Numbered from the stretch's first letter, positions 35,212 to 46,677 are shown. The stretch is 64,000 nucleotides of DNA from Halichoerus grypus (GCF_964656455.1 NC_135721.1:82874754-82938753), one strand, 5' to 3'. The notes: generated from the letters alone by a model not told the origin. Numbers and translations: made by a program.

Positions 35212-38200
35212 TAGACTTATTCTCACATTGGGATTTTACTGCCCCCCTGTGTCATACCACACCCCTGTGTTGTACTGCCCCCCTATACTATACTGCCCCT
35301 ATATCATAATGCACCCCTATATCATACTGCACCCCTATGTCATACCGCACCCCTGTGTCATACTGCACCCCTATATCATACTGCACCCCATGTCATACCA
35401 CACCCCTGTGTCATACTGCACCCCTATATCATACTGCACCCCTATATCATACTGCACCCCATGTCATACCACACCCTGTGTCATACCGCACCCCTGTGTT
35501 GTACTGCCCCCCTATACTATACTGCCCCTATATCATAATGCACCCCTATATCATACTGCACCCCTATGTCATACCGCACCCCTGTGTCATACTGCACCCC
35601 TATATCATACTGCACCCCATGTCACACCACACCCTGTGTCATACCGCACCCCTGTGTCATACTGTACCCCTATATCATACTGCACCCCATGTCATACCAC
35701 ACCCTGTGTCATACCACACCCCTGTGTCATACTGCACCCCTATATCGTACTGCACCCCATGTCATACCACACCCCTGTGTCATACTGCACCCCTATATCG
35801 TACTGCACCCCATGTCATACCACACCCCTGTGTCATACTGCACCCCTGTGTCATACCGCACCCCATGTCATACCACACCCCTGTGTCATACCACACCCCT
35901 GTGTCATACTGCACCCCTATATCGTACTGCACCCCATGTCATACCACACCACTGTGTCATACTGCACCCCTGTGTCATACTGCACCCCATGTCATACCGC
36001 ACCCGTGTCATACTGCACCCCATGTCATACCACACCCCTGTGTCATACTGCACCCCTATATCATACTGCACCCCATGTCACACCACACCCGTGTCATACT
36101 GCACCCCATGTCATACCACACCCCTGTGTCATACTGCAACCCTGTGTCATACTGCATCCCTATATCATACTGCACCCCATGTCATACCGCACCCGTGTCA
36201 TACTGCACCCCTGTGTCATACCGCACCCATGTCATACCACACCCCTGTGTCATACTGCACCCCTATATCATACTGCACCCCATGTCATACCACACCCCTG
36301 TGTCATACTGCACCCCTGTGTCATACCACACCCCTGTGTCATACCGCACCCGTGTCATACCACACCCCTGTGTCATACCGCACCCCTGTGTCATACCACA
36401 CCCCTGTGTCATACTGCACCCCTGTGTCATACCGCACCCCATGTCATACCACACCCCTGTGTCATACTGCACCCCTGTGTCATACCACACCCTGTGTCAT
36501 ACCGCACCCCTGTGTTGTACTGCCCCCCTATACTATACTGCCCCTATATCATAATGCACCCCTATATCATACTGCACCCCTATATCATACTGCACCCCAT
36601 GTCACACCACACCCTGTGTCATACCGCACCCCTGTGTCATACTGTACCCCTATATCATACTGCACCCCATGTCATACCACACCCTGTGTCATACCACACC
36701 CCTGTGTCATACTGCACCCCTATATCGTACTGCACCCCATGTCATACCACACCCCTGTGTCATACCGCACCCCATGTCATACCACACCCCTGTGTCATAC
36801 TGCACCCCTATATCGTACTGCACCCCATGTCATACCACACCCCTGTGTCATACTGCACCCCTGTGTCATACCGCACCCCATGTCATACCACAGCCCTGTG
36901 TCATACCACACCCCTGTGTCATACTGCACCCCTATATCGTACTGCACCCCATGTCATACCACACCCCTGTGTCATACTGCACCCCTGTGTCATACTGCAC
37001 CCCATGTCATACCGCACCCGTGTCATACTGCACCCCATGTCATACCACACCCCTGTGTCATACTGCACCCCTATATCATACTGCACCCCAAGTCATACCA
37101 CACCCCTGTGTCATACCACACCCCTGTGTCATACTGCAACCCTGTGTCTTACTGCACCCCTATATCATACTGCACCCCATGTCATACCGCACCCGTGTCA
37201 TACTGCACCCCTGTGTCATACCGCACCCATGTCATACCACACCCCTGTGTCATACTGCACCCCTATATCATACTGCACCCCATGTCATACCACACCCCTG
37301 TGTCATACCGCACCCCTGTGTCATACCACACCCCTGTGTCATACTGCACCCCTGTGTCATACCGCACCCCTGTGTCATACCGCACCCCTGTGTCATACTG
37401 CACCCCTGTGTCATACCGCACCCCTGTGTCATACCACACCCCTGTGTCATACTGCACCCCTGTGTCATACCGCACCCCATGTCATACCACAACCCTGTGT
37501 CATACTGCACCCCTGTGTCATACCGCACCCCTGTGTCATACTGCAGCCCTGTGTCATACTGCACCCATGTCATACCACACCCCTGTGTCATACCACACCC
37601 CTATATCATACCACACTCCATGTCATACCACACCCCTGTGTCATACTGCACCCCTGTGTCATACTGCACCCATGTCATACCACACCCCTGTGTCATACTG
37701 CACCCCTGTGTCATACTGCACCCCATGTCATACCACACCCCTGTGTCATACTGCACCCCTATATCATACTGCACCCCATGTCACACCACACCCGTGTCAT
37801 ACTGCACCCCATGTCATACCACACCCCTGTGTCATACTGCACCCCTATATCATACTGCACCCCATGTCATACCGCACCCGTGTCATACTGCACCCCTGTG
37901 TCATACCGCACCCATGTCATACCACACCCCTGTGTCATACTGCACCCCTATATCATACTGCACCCCATGTCATACCGCACCCCTGTGTCATACTGCACCC
38001 CTGTGTCATACCACACCCCTGTGTCATACCGCACCCGTGTCATACCACACCCCTGTGTCATACCGCACCCCTGTGTCATACCACACCCCTGTGTCATACT
38101 GCACCCCTGTGTCATACCGCACCCCATGTCATACCACACCCCTGTGTCATACTGCACCCCTGTGTCATACCACACCCCTGTGTCATACCACACCCCTATA

Positions 38201-40019
38201 TCATACCACACTCCATGTCATACCACACCCCTGTGTCATACTGCACCCCTGTGTCATACTGCACCCATGTCATACCACACCCCTGTGTCATACTGCACCC
38301 CTGTGTCATACTGCACCCCATGTCATACCACACCCCTGTGTCATACTGCACCCCTGTGTCATACTGCACCCATGTCATACCACACCCCTGTGTCATACTG
38401 CACCCCTGTGTCATACTGCACCCATGTCATACCACACCCCTGTGTCATACTGCACCCCTGTCATACCGCACCCCATGTCATACCACACCCCTGTGTCATA
38501 CCACACCCCTGTGTCATACTGCACCCCTGTGTCATACTGCACCCCATGTCATACCACACCCCTGTGTCATACCGCACCCCTATATCATACCACACTCCAT
38601 GTCATACCACACCCCTGTGTCATACTGCACCCCTGTCATACCGCACCCCATGTCATACCACACCCCTGTGTCATACTGCACCCTTATATCATACTGCACC
38701 CCATGTCATACCACACCCGTGTCATACTGCACCCCATGTCATACCACACCCCTGTGTCATACTGCACCCCTGTGTCATACTGCACCCCTGTGTCATACTG
38801 CACCCCATGTCATACCGCACCCCTGTGTCATACCGCACCCCTGTGTCATACCACACCCCTGTGTCATACCGCACCCGTGTCATACCACACCCCTGTGTCA
38901 TCCCGCACCCCTGTGTCATACCACACCCCTGTGTCATACTGCACCCCTGTGTCAAACCGCACCCCATGTCATACCACACCCCTGTGTCATACCGCACCCC
39001 TGTGTCATACCACACCCCTGTGTCATACCACACCCCTATATCATACCACACTCCATGTCATACCACACCCCTGTGTCATACTGCACCCCTGTGTCATACT
39101 GCACCCATGTCATACCACACCCCTGTGTCATACTGCACCCCTGTGTCATACTGCACCCCATGTCATACCACACCCCTGTGTCATACTGCACCCCTGTGTC
39201 ATACTGCACCCATGTCATACCACACCCCTGTGTCATACTGCACCCCTGTCATACCGCACCCCATGTCATACTACACCCCTGTGTCATACCACACCCCTGT
39301 GTCATACTGCACCCCTGTGTCATACCACACCCCTGTGTCATACCGCACCCCTATATCATACCACACTCCATGTCATACCACACCCCTGTGTCATACTGCA
39401 CCCCTGTCATACCGCACCCCATGTCATACCACACCCCTGTGTCATACTGCACCCTTATATCATACTGCACCCCATGTCATACCACACCCGTGTCATACTG
39501 CACCCCATGTCATACCACACCCCTGTGTCATACTGCACCCCTGTGTCATACTGCACCCCATGTCATACCACACCCCTGTGTCATACTGCACCCCTATATC
39601 ATACTGCACCCCAAGTCATACCACACCCCTGTGTCATACCACACCCCTGTGTCATACCACACCCCTGTGTCATACTGCAACCCTGTGTCATACTGCATCC
39701 CTATATCATACTGCACCCCATGTCATACCGCACCCGTGTCATACTGCACCCCTATATCATACTGCACCCCAAGTCATACCACACCCCTGTGTCATACCAC
39801 ACCCCTGTGTCATACCACACCCCTGTGTCATACTGCAACCCTGTGTCATACTGCATCCCTATATCATACTGCACCCCATGTCATACCACACCCGTGTCAT
39901 ACTGCACCCGTATGTCATACTGTACCCCTATACCATACTGCACCCCTGCATCCGAGTTAGCAGCTGATTTTTCCCCTTTTCTGTGGCATTCCCCACCTCC
40001 TGCTAGTTGAACACTATTG
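35212..40019 (+). repeat. Long arm of an inverted duplication (contains expanded minisatellite)
   Basis: Outer flank 35212-35237 (TAGACTTATTCTCACATTGG...) and inner flank 39943-40019 (CATCCGAGTT...CTAGTTGAACA) both recur inverted at 41097-41367. The outer flank is identical; the inner flank differs at 5 of about 79 bases. Between the flanks lies the 4.7-kb array. The partner arm is only 271 bp. Confidence 0.9.
35234..39949 (+). repeat. Minisatellite, 18/17/16-bp units, about 265 copies
   Basis: Tandem units of the form CACCCCTGTGTCATACYR (18 bp), with variants CACCCCTATATCATACTG (18), CACCCCATGTCATACCA (17) and CACCCGTGTCATACTG (16). Edge units are the most diverged (CCCCCCTATACTATACTG, TACCCCTATACCATACTG), as expected for internal growth. 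Higher-order copies are visible: blocks repeat at offsets of about 980-1,016 bp (35461 vs 36477), 840 bp (37961 vs 38801, about 4 differences in 445 bases) and 158 bp (39613 vs 39771). The plus strand is C-rich and G-poor. No TAA, TAG or TGA exists in the unit on this strand, so all three plus frames are open; the apparent 1,113-1,579-residue proteins (repeats of SYHTPV, CHTTPL, HPCVIP) are not genes. The longest begins at TTG, not ATG. Confidence 0.97.
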
Positions 40020-41096
40020 CCTCAATTAAATGTCTTCACCATGGGAATGGCTGACCTTTCACAAAGTATTTATTAAATGAACAAGCAGGCTTTTGTCCGC
40101 CAAGGCTAACTGGAAATAGCTGAACTTTAAATTTTCTTTGCTGAGAATTTCAAAGATTCCTCTCTCAAAAACTACTTACACAATGTTTCTTACCTTCCTC
40201 TGAATTTGTTACAGCACAGACTTTAAAGTTCAGTAATTAAGAGAATGGAAGTAAACTCTATCTAGTGTTATCTCTTCATTTTTTTTTTTTTTTTAAGATT
40301 TTATTTATTTGCGAGAGAGAGAATGAGAGACAGAGAGCATGAGAGGGAGGAGGGTCAGAGGGAGAAGCAGACTCCCTGCTGAGCAGGGAGCCCGATGTGG
40401 GACTCGATCCCGGGACTCCAGGATCATGACCTGAGCCGAAGGCAGTCGTTTAACCAACTGAGCCACCCAGGCGCCCTAGTGTTATCTCTTTAAATCAGTC
40501 ATATTAAAGGCTGAAGAGCTTATTTTTCAAAAAGGAAAAGTGTATAATGTTTCCATATGAAGACCCATGTTCCAATATTCCAGACTTTTCACTTTACTTG
40601 GGTTTTGTTTAATATCACAGTTTCCAAACATGATTTTCTTTTGTTTTCCTCTGGTAGATTCCACCTCATAAATAGCAAGCCTCTGAAATTTACAAGGGGA
40701 TGAGACTGTTTGCTCCGTGGCTATGTCCCGGTCCTATTCCTTAGTCCGAAGGCCAGGATACAGTAAAAACATGAAGCAGTCAGCGTTTGCTGTCTGGGAC
40801 TTCCATGTGAGTCCGCACCTGTCCTTCAGTGCTGTCCCAGCTCTGGCTGATCATCTGCTTAAATCGTACAGTGGAAATTACTCATAGCTTTGAGGGTTAA
40901 TCCCCACCACTGCTTGTATCTAACTAAAGACAGCTCATTCACAACAGCCACAGAGGTGGTAGTTGGGGGGACCCGGCATGGTGCCCCCAAGACCGTGGCC
41001 TGGAGCCAACGGGACACTTCCCCAAGAGCCACACTCCTGCCAGAGCTCCCCCGGGCTGTGCCTCCAGCCCCTGCTGCACACTCGAGTCTCATCTCC
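40020..41096. other. Spacer between the inverted arms
   Basis: About 1.08 kb of non-repeated sequence interrupted by one SINE (40277-40475). No gene recognised; short ORFs at 40859-41295 run into the short array and are not convincing. Confidence 0.6.
40277..40475 (-). mobile_element. SINEC, minus strand, perfect 15-bp TSD
   Basis: Reverse-complement SINE starting with a T run and ending ACTGAGCCACCCAGGCGCC. TSD CTAGTGTTATCTCTT at 40262-40276 and 40476-40490 is perfect. Inserted in the spacer between the inverted arms. Confidence 0.97.
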
Positions 41097-41367
41097 CAAT
41101 ACTGTTCAACTAGCAGGAGGTGGGGAATGCCATAGTAAAGGGGAAAAATCAGCTCCCAACTCGGATGCAGGGGTGCAGTATGATACAGGGGTACAGTATG
41201 TTATAAGGGTGCAGTATGACACAGGGGTGCGGTATGACATAGGGGTGCAGTATGACATAGCAGTGTGGTATGATATAGGGGGCAGTATAATATAGGGGGG
41301 CAGTACGACACAGGGGTGTGGTATGACACGGGGGGGGCAGTAAAATCCCAATGTGAGAATAAGTCTA
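41097..41367 (-). repeat. Short arm of the inverted duplication
   Basis: Reverse complement of the two flanks of the 35.2-40.0 kb locus enclosing about 10 minisatellite units. Read inverted, its first seven units match the first units of the long array in order (including the TGT-GTAC and CTATA-TTATAC edge variants), and its last units match the last units of the long array. It therefore looks like an unexpanded form of the same locus. Confidence 0.92.
41165..41340 (-). repeat. Short inverted minisatellite, about 10 units
   Basis: Units such as GTGCAGTATGACACAGGG, GTGCGGTATGACATAGGG and GGGGCAGTATAATATAGG. Same family as 35234-39949, inverted, diverged between units and with no higher-order copies. 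Confidence 0.95.
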
Positions 41368-41368
41368 G

Positions 41369-41401
41369 AGTCTTGTGCAACACTCAAGTCTTGTGCAACA
41401 C
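41369..41401. repeat. Short direct repeat
   Basis: AGTCTTGTGCAACAC occurs twice, 18 bp apart, just outside the short arm. Confidence 0.9.
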
Positions 41402-41589
41402 GTCTGACTGTGGAAACTAGACCTCAAGCTGCACCTTCTCTCCAAGGGAAACTGGAGAAGGTGGGGTGGTTTTGTAGGGTTTTGTTTTCACTTTGGAAAA
41501 GCAGGGCTTACAGGAATTCCCAAAATGTAGAAACAGTTCTCAAAAAGCATCGGGCAGCCACAAATGACCGATTCCACTCTAGACGAGAG

Positions 41590-41685
41590 GCCAGAAGACT
41601 TCTTCGTATAAAGGTTATGTAACTCGCCCAAGGACACACAAGCAGGAAGTGACAATCTGGGAACCGAGGCTGCCCTCAACATTGT
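41590..41685 (-). mobile_element. MIR core relic
   Basis: 'GGTTATGTAACTCGCCCAAGGACACACAAGCAGGAAGTGACAATCTGGGAACC' is the reverse complement of the MIR core. Confidence 0.7.
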
Positions 41686-41773
41686 GCAGGACTGCTCCCC
41701 AGGACGTGGGGCTGTTTGGGGGTGGGGAGTTTCACTGATGCCAGCTCTTCTTGAGTTCCCAGACCTAATTTTA

Positions 41774-41985
41774 TTTTTTTTTTTTTTAAGATTTATTTAT
41801 TTATTAGGGAGAGAGAGGAGCGTGCACGTGCAAGAGGGGGAGGGGTGGAGGGAGAGGGAGAATCTCATTCAGACTCACTGCAAAGAGCAGAACCCAATGC
41901 GGGGCTCCATCTCATGACCCTGAGATCATGACCTGAATCGGAACCAAGAGTCTCGCTTAACCCACTGAGCCGCCCAGGTGCCCCC
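41774..41985 (-). mobile_element. SINEC, minus strand, perfect 14-bp TSD
   Basis: Reverse-complement SINE of an older body type (GAATCGGAACCAAGAGTCTC). TSD CAGACCTAATTTTA at 41760-41773 and 41986-41999. Confidence 0.96.
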
Positions 41986-41999
41986 CAGACCTAATTTTA

Positions 42000-42819
42000 A
42001 ATTGGGGGGTGGTTCCCCACACACAACACTAAGCAATTCTCCACTGGTGAGACTTCAACTCAGTTCTGACATGAACCACCCAGAGACAGCATCAGGTTCC
42101 TCAGGTAAGGGCTTGGTCCTATGAGATGTCCCCTAGCCCTTGCTTCAGATGCCGGTTGCAAGCCCCGGACCATCACCAGCTCCAGATCAGAGGTTCCAAC
42201 TATCTCTTCCTTAGGTTCCTTTAATTTGCTAGAGTGGCTCACAGAGCTCAGGGAAACCCTTACTTACCAGTTTATTAAAGGATACGATAAAGGATATGAA
42301 TCAGCAGCCAGATGAAGAGGTACATAAGTTGTGTCATGGGGAAGGGGTGGGGAGCTTCCATGCCCTCTGCAGGTCACAGCTCTCTCCAATCTCCACATGT
42401 TCACCAAGCAGGAAGCTCTCCCAACCCAGTCCTTTTTTGTTCTTATGGGGGCTTCACTCCAGAGTCTTGATTAACAAAGTCATCGTTCATTGGCTGACTC
42501 AACCACCAGCCCCTCTCCTCCCCACCCCGAAGTCAGAGCCTGGGGGTGGGGGGGGCAGTTGGGGGTGAGGAGGTGGGGCTGAAAGTTCCAAGCCCCCAAT
42601 CGCATGGTTGGTCCTCTTAGTCCTCCCCTGGGTACGGTCAAAAGCCATCTTAGTAATAAGACACCCACGTCACTTTTATGGCTCTGGCATTCTCGGGAAC
42701 TGTGGATGAAGACCAAATATCTGAGACCAAATATCTGAGAAATATACTTTGGTCATCTGAATAATTAAATATATATTGCTTATACATCTTTATATTGCAG
42801 GAAGGGAGAAGATAGATTG
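42000..42819. other. Unique interval
   Basis: No gene recognised. A G-rich run (42540-42580) could form a G-quadruplex. GACCAAATATCTGA is tandemly doubled at about 42709-42738. Confidence 0.4.
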
Positions 42820-44246
42820 ATTGATAGAAGAATCATTATGCAAGACAAATTGGCCAATAGATTAGAAAGCCCAGAAATAGTGCCACACATTCATACAGTT
42901 ATGGACTCTCACTATATGAGACAGGGCACTGCAGATGAATGGGGAAAGAATGCTCTTTGCATTAACTGGAGTGGGGACAACTAAGTATCCTTATAGGGAA
43001 AGCAATAGACCCCTAGGTGATACCATCCTCAAATCAATTCCAAGTAAATTTAGGGCCCAACTCTGAAAGCTAAAACTACAAAGATTTTAGAGAACAATAG
43101 AGGAAAATATTACAGAAAATAATACAGATTTAAAAACCTTAAGAAAAGGTGGGGGGCGGCCTGAGTGGCTCAGATGGTTAAGCGTCTGCCTTTGGCTGAG
43201 GTCATGATCCCAGGGTCCTGGGATCGAGTCCTGCATTGGGCTCCTTGCTTAGTGGGGAGCCTGCTTCTCCCTCTCCCTCCGCCTGCCGCTCTCCCTGCTT
43301 GTGCTCTCTCTCACTCTCTCTCTCTCTCTGTCAAATAGATAAATAAATTACATCTTAAAAAAAAAAGCACAGACAATAGAAAAAAATGTGCAAAGATTTG
43401 ATCCAGCACAAGGGAAGAAATGCACATGGCCATCAATATATAAATGTTGCTCAACCTCATTAGTAGTCAGAGAAAAGCAAATTAAAATCAACAGGACACT
43501 GTTTTACTCTCACCCTGTGGGCCAAAGTTAAAATGTCTGAAAGGGAAGCATGTGGAGGAAGGGAATCTTCATACGCTGCTGGTAGGGGTATAAATTCGTA
43601 CAACCACTGTGGAAACAGGTTGGCATTATATATTTAGGTAAAAAACACACATACCTTATGACCCAGCAGCTTCACTATAAGATATATACCTTTGCAGAGA
43701 GTTTGGCACACGTGTCTATCAGAATGGGTGTTTAAAAATGTTTGTATCAGTATTGTCCTCAAAAACACAAAGCCGGAAACAGCCCACCAGCAGAATGGAA
43801 AAAGAAAAGTGATCTGTCCCTGCTCTGAAATAGTATAGAGCAATGAAAAATGAATGAACCAAAGCTATACCAAACACCATGGAACAATTTCACATGCACA
43901 GTGTGGAAATAGAACAAGAGACACAAAAGAGTTACAGAGAAGTGTATGCCATTTTATTCCATTGCATCCAAATCAAAGCGAAGCAGAGTCAAGTGTGATG
44001 ATCAGGGATGCATCACTAGGTGGATGCCTATAAAGGAAAGCAAGGAAATGATTCTCACCACTATTGGGATGGTGGTTACCAGCACTCGGGGAGGGCCACT
44101 TGGGGACTTCATGATTTCTTTTCACCAAGTGGTCTGTTTTTTGAACAACGGTGGTATTGAGATGTGCCCCTTCATGATTATTCATTATAATATACATACA
44201 ACTTTTGTAATCTTCTGCATGATTTTTTCACGCACAAAAATGTAAA
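42820..44246 (+). mobile_element. Old L1: ORF2 3' part and 3' end, split by a SINE
   Basis: Sense L1 text: 'GAAGAATCATTATGCAAGAC', 'CAACCTCATTAGTAGTCAGAGAAAAGCAAATTAAAATCAACAGG', 'CCTTATGACCCAGCAGCTTCACT', 'GGGATGGTGGTTACCAGC', ending in TTTTTTCACGCACAAAAATG. No open frame survives. The SINE at 43151 interrupts it. Confidence 0.85.
43151..43366 (+). mobile_element. SINEC
   Basis: Full SINE, head GGGGGGCGGCCTGAGTGGCT, long CT tail, 3' AAATAGATAAATAAATTACATCTT and A run. No clear TSD. Lies within the old L1. Confidence 0.94.
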
Positions 44247-44474
44247 AAACCAAAGAGAAAGAACATGCTCATCTGAAGAGGAATGACCACCATGAAGGAA
44301 AAACCGTGTTAAGGACCAAAGTTGGAAGTGGAACATCAAGCTCAGGTGAGCATCTCTGCAAATAGCTAATCTGTTGCATCCTTGTGATGTTTGTGACGCA
44401 GTTGCCAATCTGGAGACCAAGGGTCCAGAAAGAAAGATATGCTACATCTCTTCTTTTTATGTCCATTTATAAGC

Positions 44475-44620
44475 ATATTCGTTTATTTCTTTCATTCAAC
44501 AAAATATTTATTGATGCTTACCACTATGCCAGGTACTAGAGATATTATACCAAACTGGACAAATATAGCCAAGGTTCTCAAGATACTCATAGTCCGGCGA
44601 GAAAACATAAAGACGTAATT
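44475..44620 (-). mobile_element. L2 3' end relic
   Basis: 'TTCATTCAACAAAATATTTATTGATGC', 'CACTATGCCAGGTACTAGAGATATTATACC', 'CTCATAGTCC': reverse complement of the L2 3' end. Confidence 0.8.
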
Positions 44621-45004
44621 TCCATGTTTTTAAAAGATACAATGCATGTAAAGTGCTTTTCTTTTGTTGTCTGGCCCAGAGTGGGCCCTCAAGGGTAGTT
44701 GCTACCTACCATTATTATTTTGTAAAGTTCTCTTTATAGATGACTGCCAGGTCACTAAGGACTTTGTGATAATTTGGCTCAGTGTACAATTTGCGTGTTG
44801 AAGGAACATACCATTGAGGCCAATGCAATTACAGAGAGCCTTGGCAGTCGTATTTTTAATCTGTTAACAATTAGTATTCTGATTTTAAATGTGTTCCCTC
44901 CGCTTGGTCAGCGCGAGCTGGTACCACACCTAGATCTGTTGAACCCCGACAACTGATGATCTAGTTTCTGAGGCTGCAGGTCCAGGGACCAGTGTTATTC
45001 AATA
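44621..45004. other. Unique interval
   Basis: About 380 bases, nothing recognised. Confidence 0.4.
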
Positions 45005-45350
45005 CGGTAAGTGCCTCTTGGCCTTCCCATTGCTGCTCCATCCCTTCTCATTTAGGGCTCCTTTCAGACTTCCATAACCCTTCCTTGAAGACCTATTCAA
45101 GCTTGCCCACCTCCCCTAGCCTTCCCCATCCTCTGGCAGCTTCAACACCTCCTTCCTTTAACCACCACGCCCCCTGGTGGTTACCAATTGAACCACCATG
45201 TTGCAAATATTCATTATTTCCAGTCTCTCACACTAGTCTGTGAGCTGCCTTTTACTTTGTCTCTCTGATCCTTATGTACCAAGCATGGCACACATTAGTT
45301 GCTAAGTATTTTTTTTAATTAATTCATGAGTGAATGAATTAATTCTTTAT
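45005..45350 (+). mobile_element. L2-like 3' end
   Basis: 'CCCTTCCTTGAAGACCTATTCAAG', 'CACACTAGTCTGTGAGCTGCC', 'TGTACCAAGCATGGCACACATTAGTTGCTAAGTA' ending in ATTCATGAGTGAATGAA. Fits a sense L2 3' end. Confidence 0.6.
45163..45180 (-). promoter_or_regulatory. Candidate CTCF site, minus strand
   Basis: Reverse complement reads CCACCAGGGGGCGTGG, 13 of 14 matches to the CTCF core. It points opposite to the two plus-strand candidates at 13791 and 24725. Confidence 0.5.
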
Positions 45351-45970
45351 ACTGTTTTGACTTTAAAGACCTTGGGAAATTGGGTCTAGATGTTACTTTG
45401 GATCCAATTGTGTCACAGTAGCTGTCCTTACCAAGATAAAACAGAACAGTTTTCTGAATTGATGTTTGACCCAAAATAGATCCACATTCTGCATAGCATC
45501 CAATTAATTCCAGGCCCCAAGATATCTGGAAGCCCAAGGGACATGGCCAAGGTTTGCGGGGCTAACATTTTTATATTCTCACATTCAGAACCAGTGTTGG
45601 GGGCCAATGAGTCAGAGCCAACAAATGTCAGCTAACGGACACTGAGGAGCCATCTCCAGTTCACCTCGATGATTAATGCTCTTGTTTGCTGGTTCATTCT
45701 TTTTAGGTTGAGTACAACGTTGAGCTGTGGAGAGCTGATAAGAGAGATGTCTTGAGTTGCATTAGTCTCCCTGAGGTAACAAGAATAAACACTCAGGCAT
45801 TTTTTTTCAAATCATCAGTCAAAAGGAGGTCAGAGACTAGACGATAAATTCAAAGAATCTAAAAAGATCTTGCAGAAGCCCGAGGACTTGCACTAAGAGC
45901 TGTAATAAAAGTTTATTTCTTACGCTGTGTTTTGACCAGCTGAAAGCAATTTAGCGTATCGCTTTGCCCA
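45351..45970. other. Unique interval
   Basis: No gene or repeat recognised. Confidence 0.4.
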
Positions 45971-46189
45971 CAGGTCAGCAAAATTTTTCTGTAAAGGTTC
46001 AGATAGCAAATATCTTAGGTTTCACAAGCCATATGGTTTCTGTCACAACTATTTGACTTGGGATTATAGCACAAAAGCAGTTATAAATAACATACAGATC
46101 ACTGCACATGGTTATGTTCTAATAAAACTTTATTTACAAAAGCACATGGCTGGCCAGATCAGCCTACAGGCCATAGTTTGTCAACTCCT
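45971..46189. mobile_element. Non-autonomous hAT-type DNA transposon relic
   Basis: Ends form imperfect inverted repeats: CAGGTCAGCAAAATTTTTCTGT on the left, ACAGGCCATAGTTTGTCAACTCCT on the right. The interior has AATAAAACTTTATTTACAAAAGC, seen in a common mammalian MER element. Exact family not certain. Confidence 0.7.
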
Positions 46190-46348
46190 ACCATTTATTG
46201 ACTAGGATATAGTTATACTTAATAAGTTCTTTATAGACCCCAAACAAGAAACATTTAAAGATGAAACAAAACTGCACTGACAATCCATCAGAAATCAAAG
46301 TTAGGATTCCTTATTACTAAAATTATATCTGTAAAATTCCACTTAGGA

Positions 46349-46538
46349 CAGAGTTTCTTAGTCTCTATTAACATTTGGATTTGATGATTCTTTGTTGCAG
46401 GGTATTACAGGATGTTTAGCAACATCTCTGGTCTCTACCCACTAGATACCACTAGCATCCCCGCCCCAAGGTGTGACAACCAAAATAATTCCCAAACGTC
46501 CCTTGGGAAGCAAAATTGCCCTGGTTGAGAACCACTGG
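46349..46538 (-). mobile_element. MER20-like hAT relic
   Basis: 'GATGATTCTTTGTTGCAGGG', 'GGATGTTTAGCAACATCTCTGG', 'GTGTGACAACCAAAATAATTCC', ending GGTTGAGAACCACTG. Reverse relative to the usual consensus. Confidence 0.8.
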
Positions 46539-46677
46539 TTTACAAAGATAGACAAATACTATCTACTCCAAATGGCAGGCTCGGTGCATCAAAACCAACG
46601 TCACGCAGCAAATTGCACTAATATTTCTAATGTTAATTGTCAAGAGAAAAATTTCTCATCCTTCAGGAACTGTTCCA

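Noticed and set aside
35234..39949. CRISPR-like array
   Set aside because: Units follow one another without spacers, and the DNA is mammalian.
35228..40010. Giant histidine/cysteine/proline-rich repeat proteins
   Set aside because: Open in all three plus frames because the repeat unit lacks stop codons; units of 17 and 16 bp break the frame constantly; start codon of the longest is TTG.
35212..41367. DNA transposon with terminal inverted repeats
   Set aside because: No target-site duplication outside the arms, no transposase in the spacer, and the arms are better explained as an inverted duplication of a tandem-repeat locus.
35212..41367. Two alleles mis-joined by the assembler
   Set aside because: Flanks differ by several percent and the spacer is unique with its own SINE. 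I think a genuine duplication is likelier, but reads should be checked.
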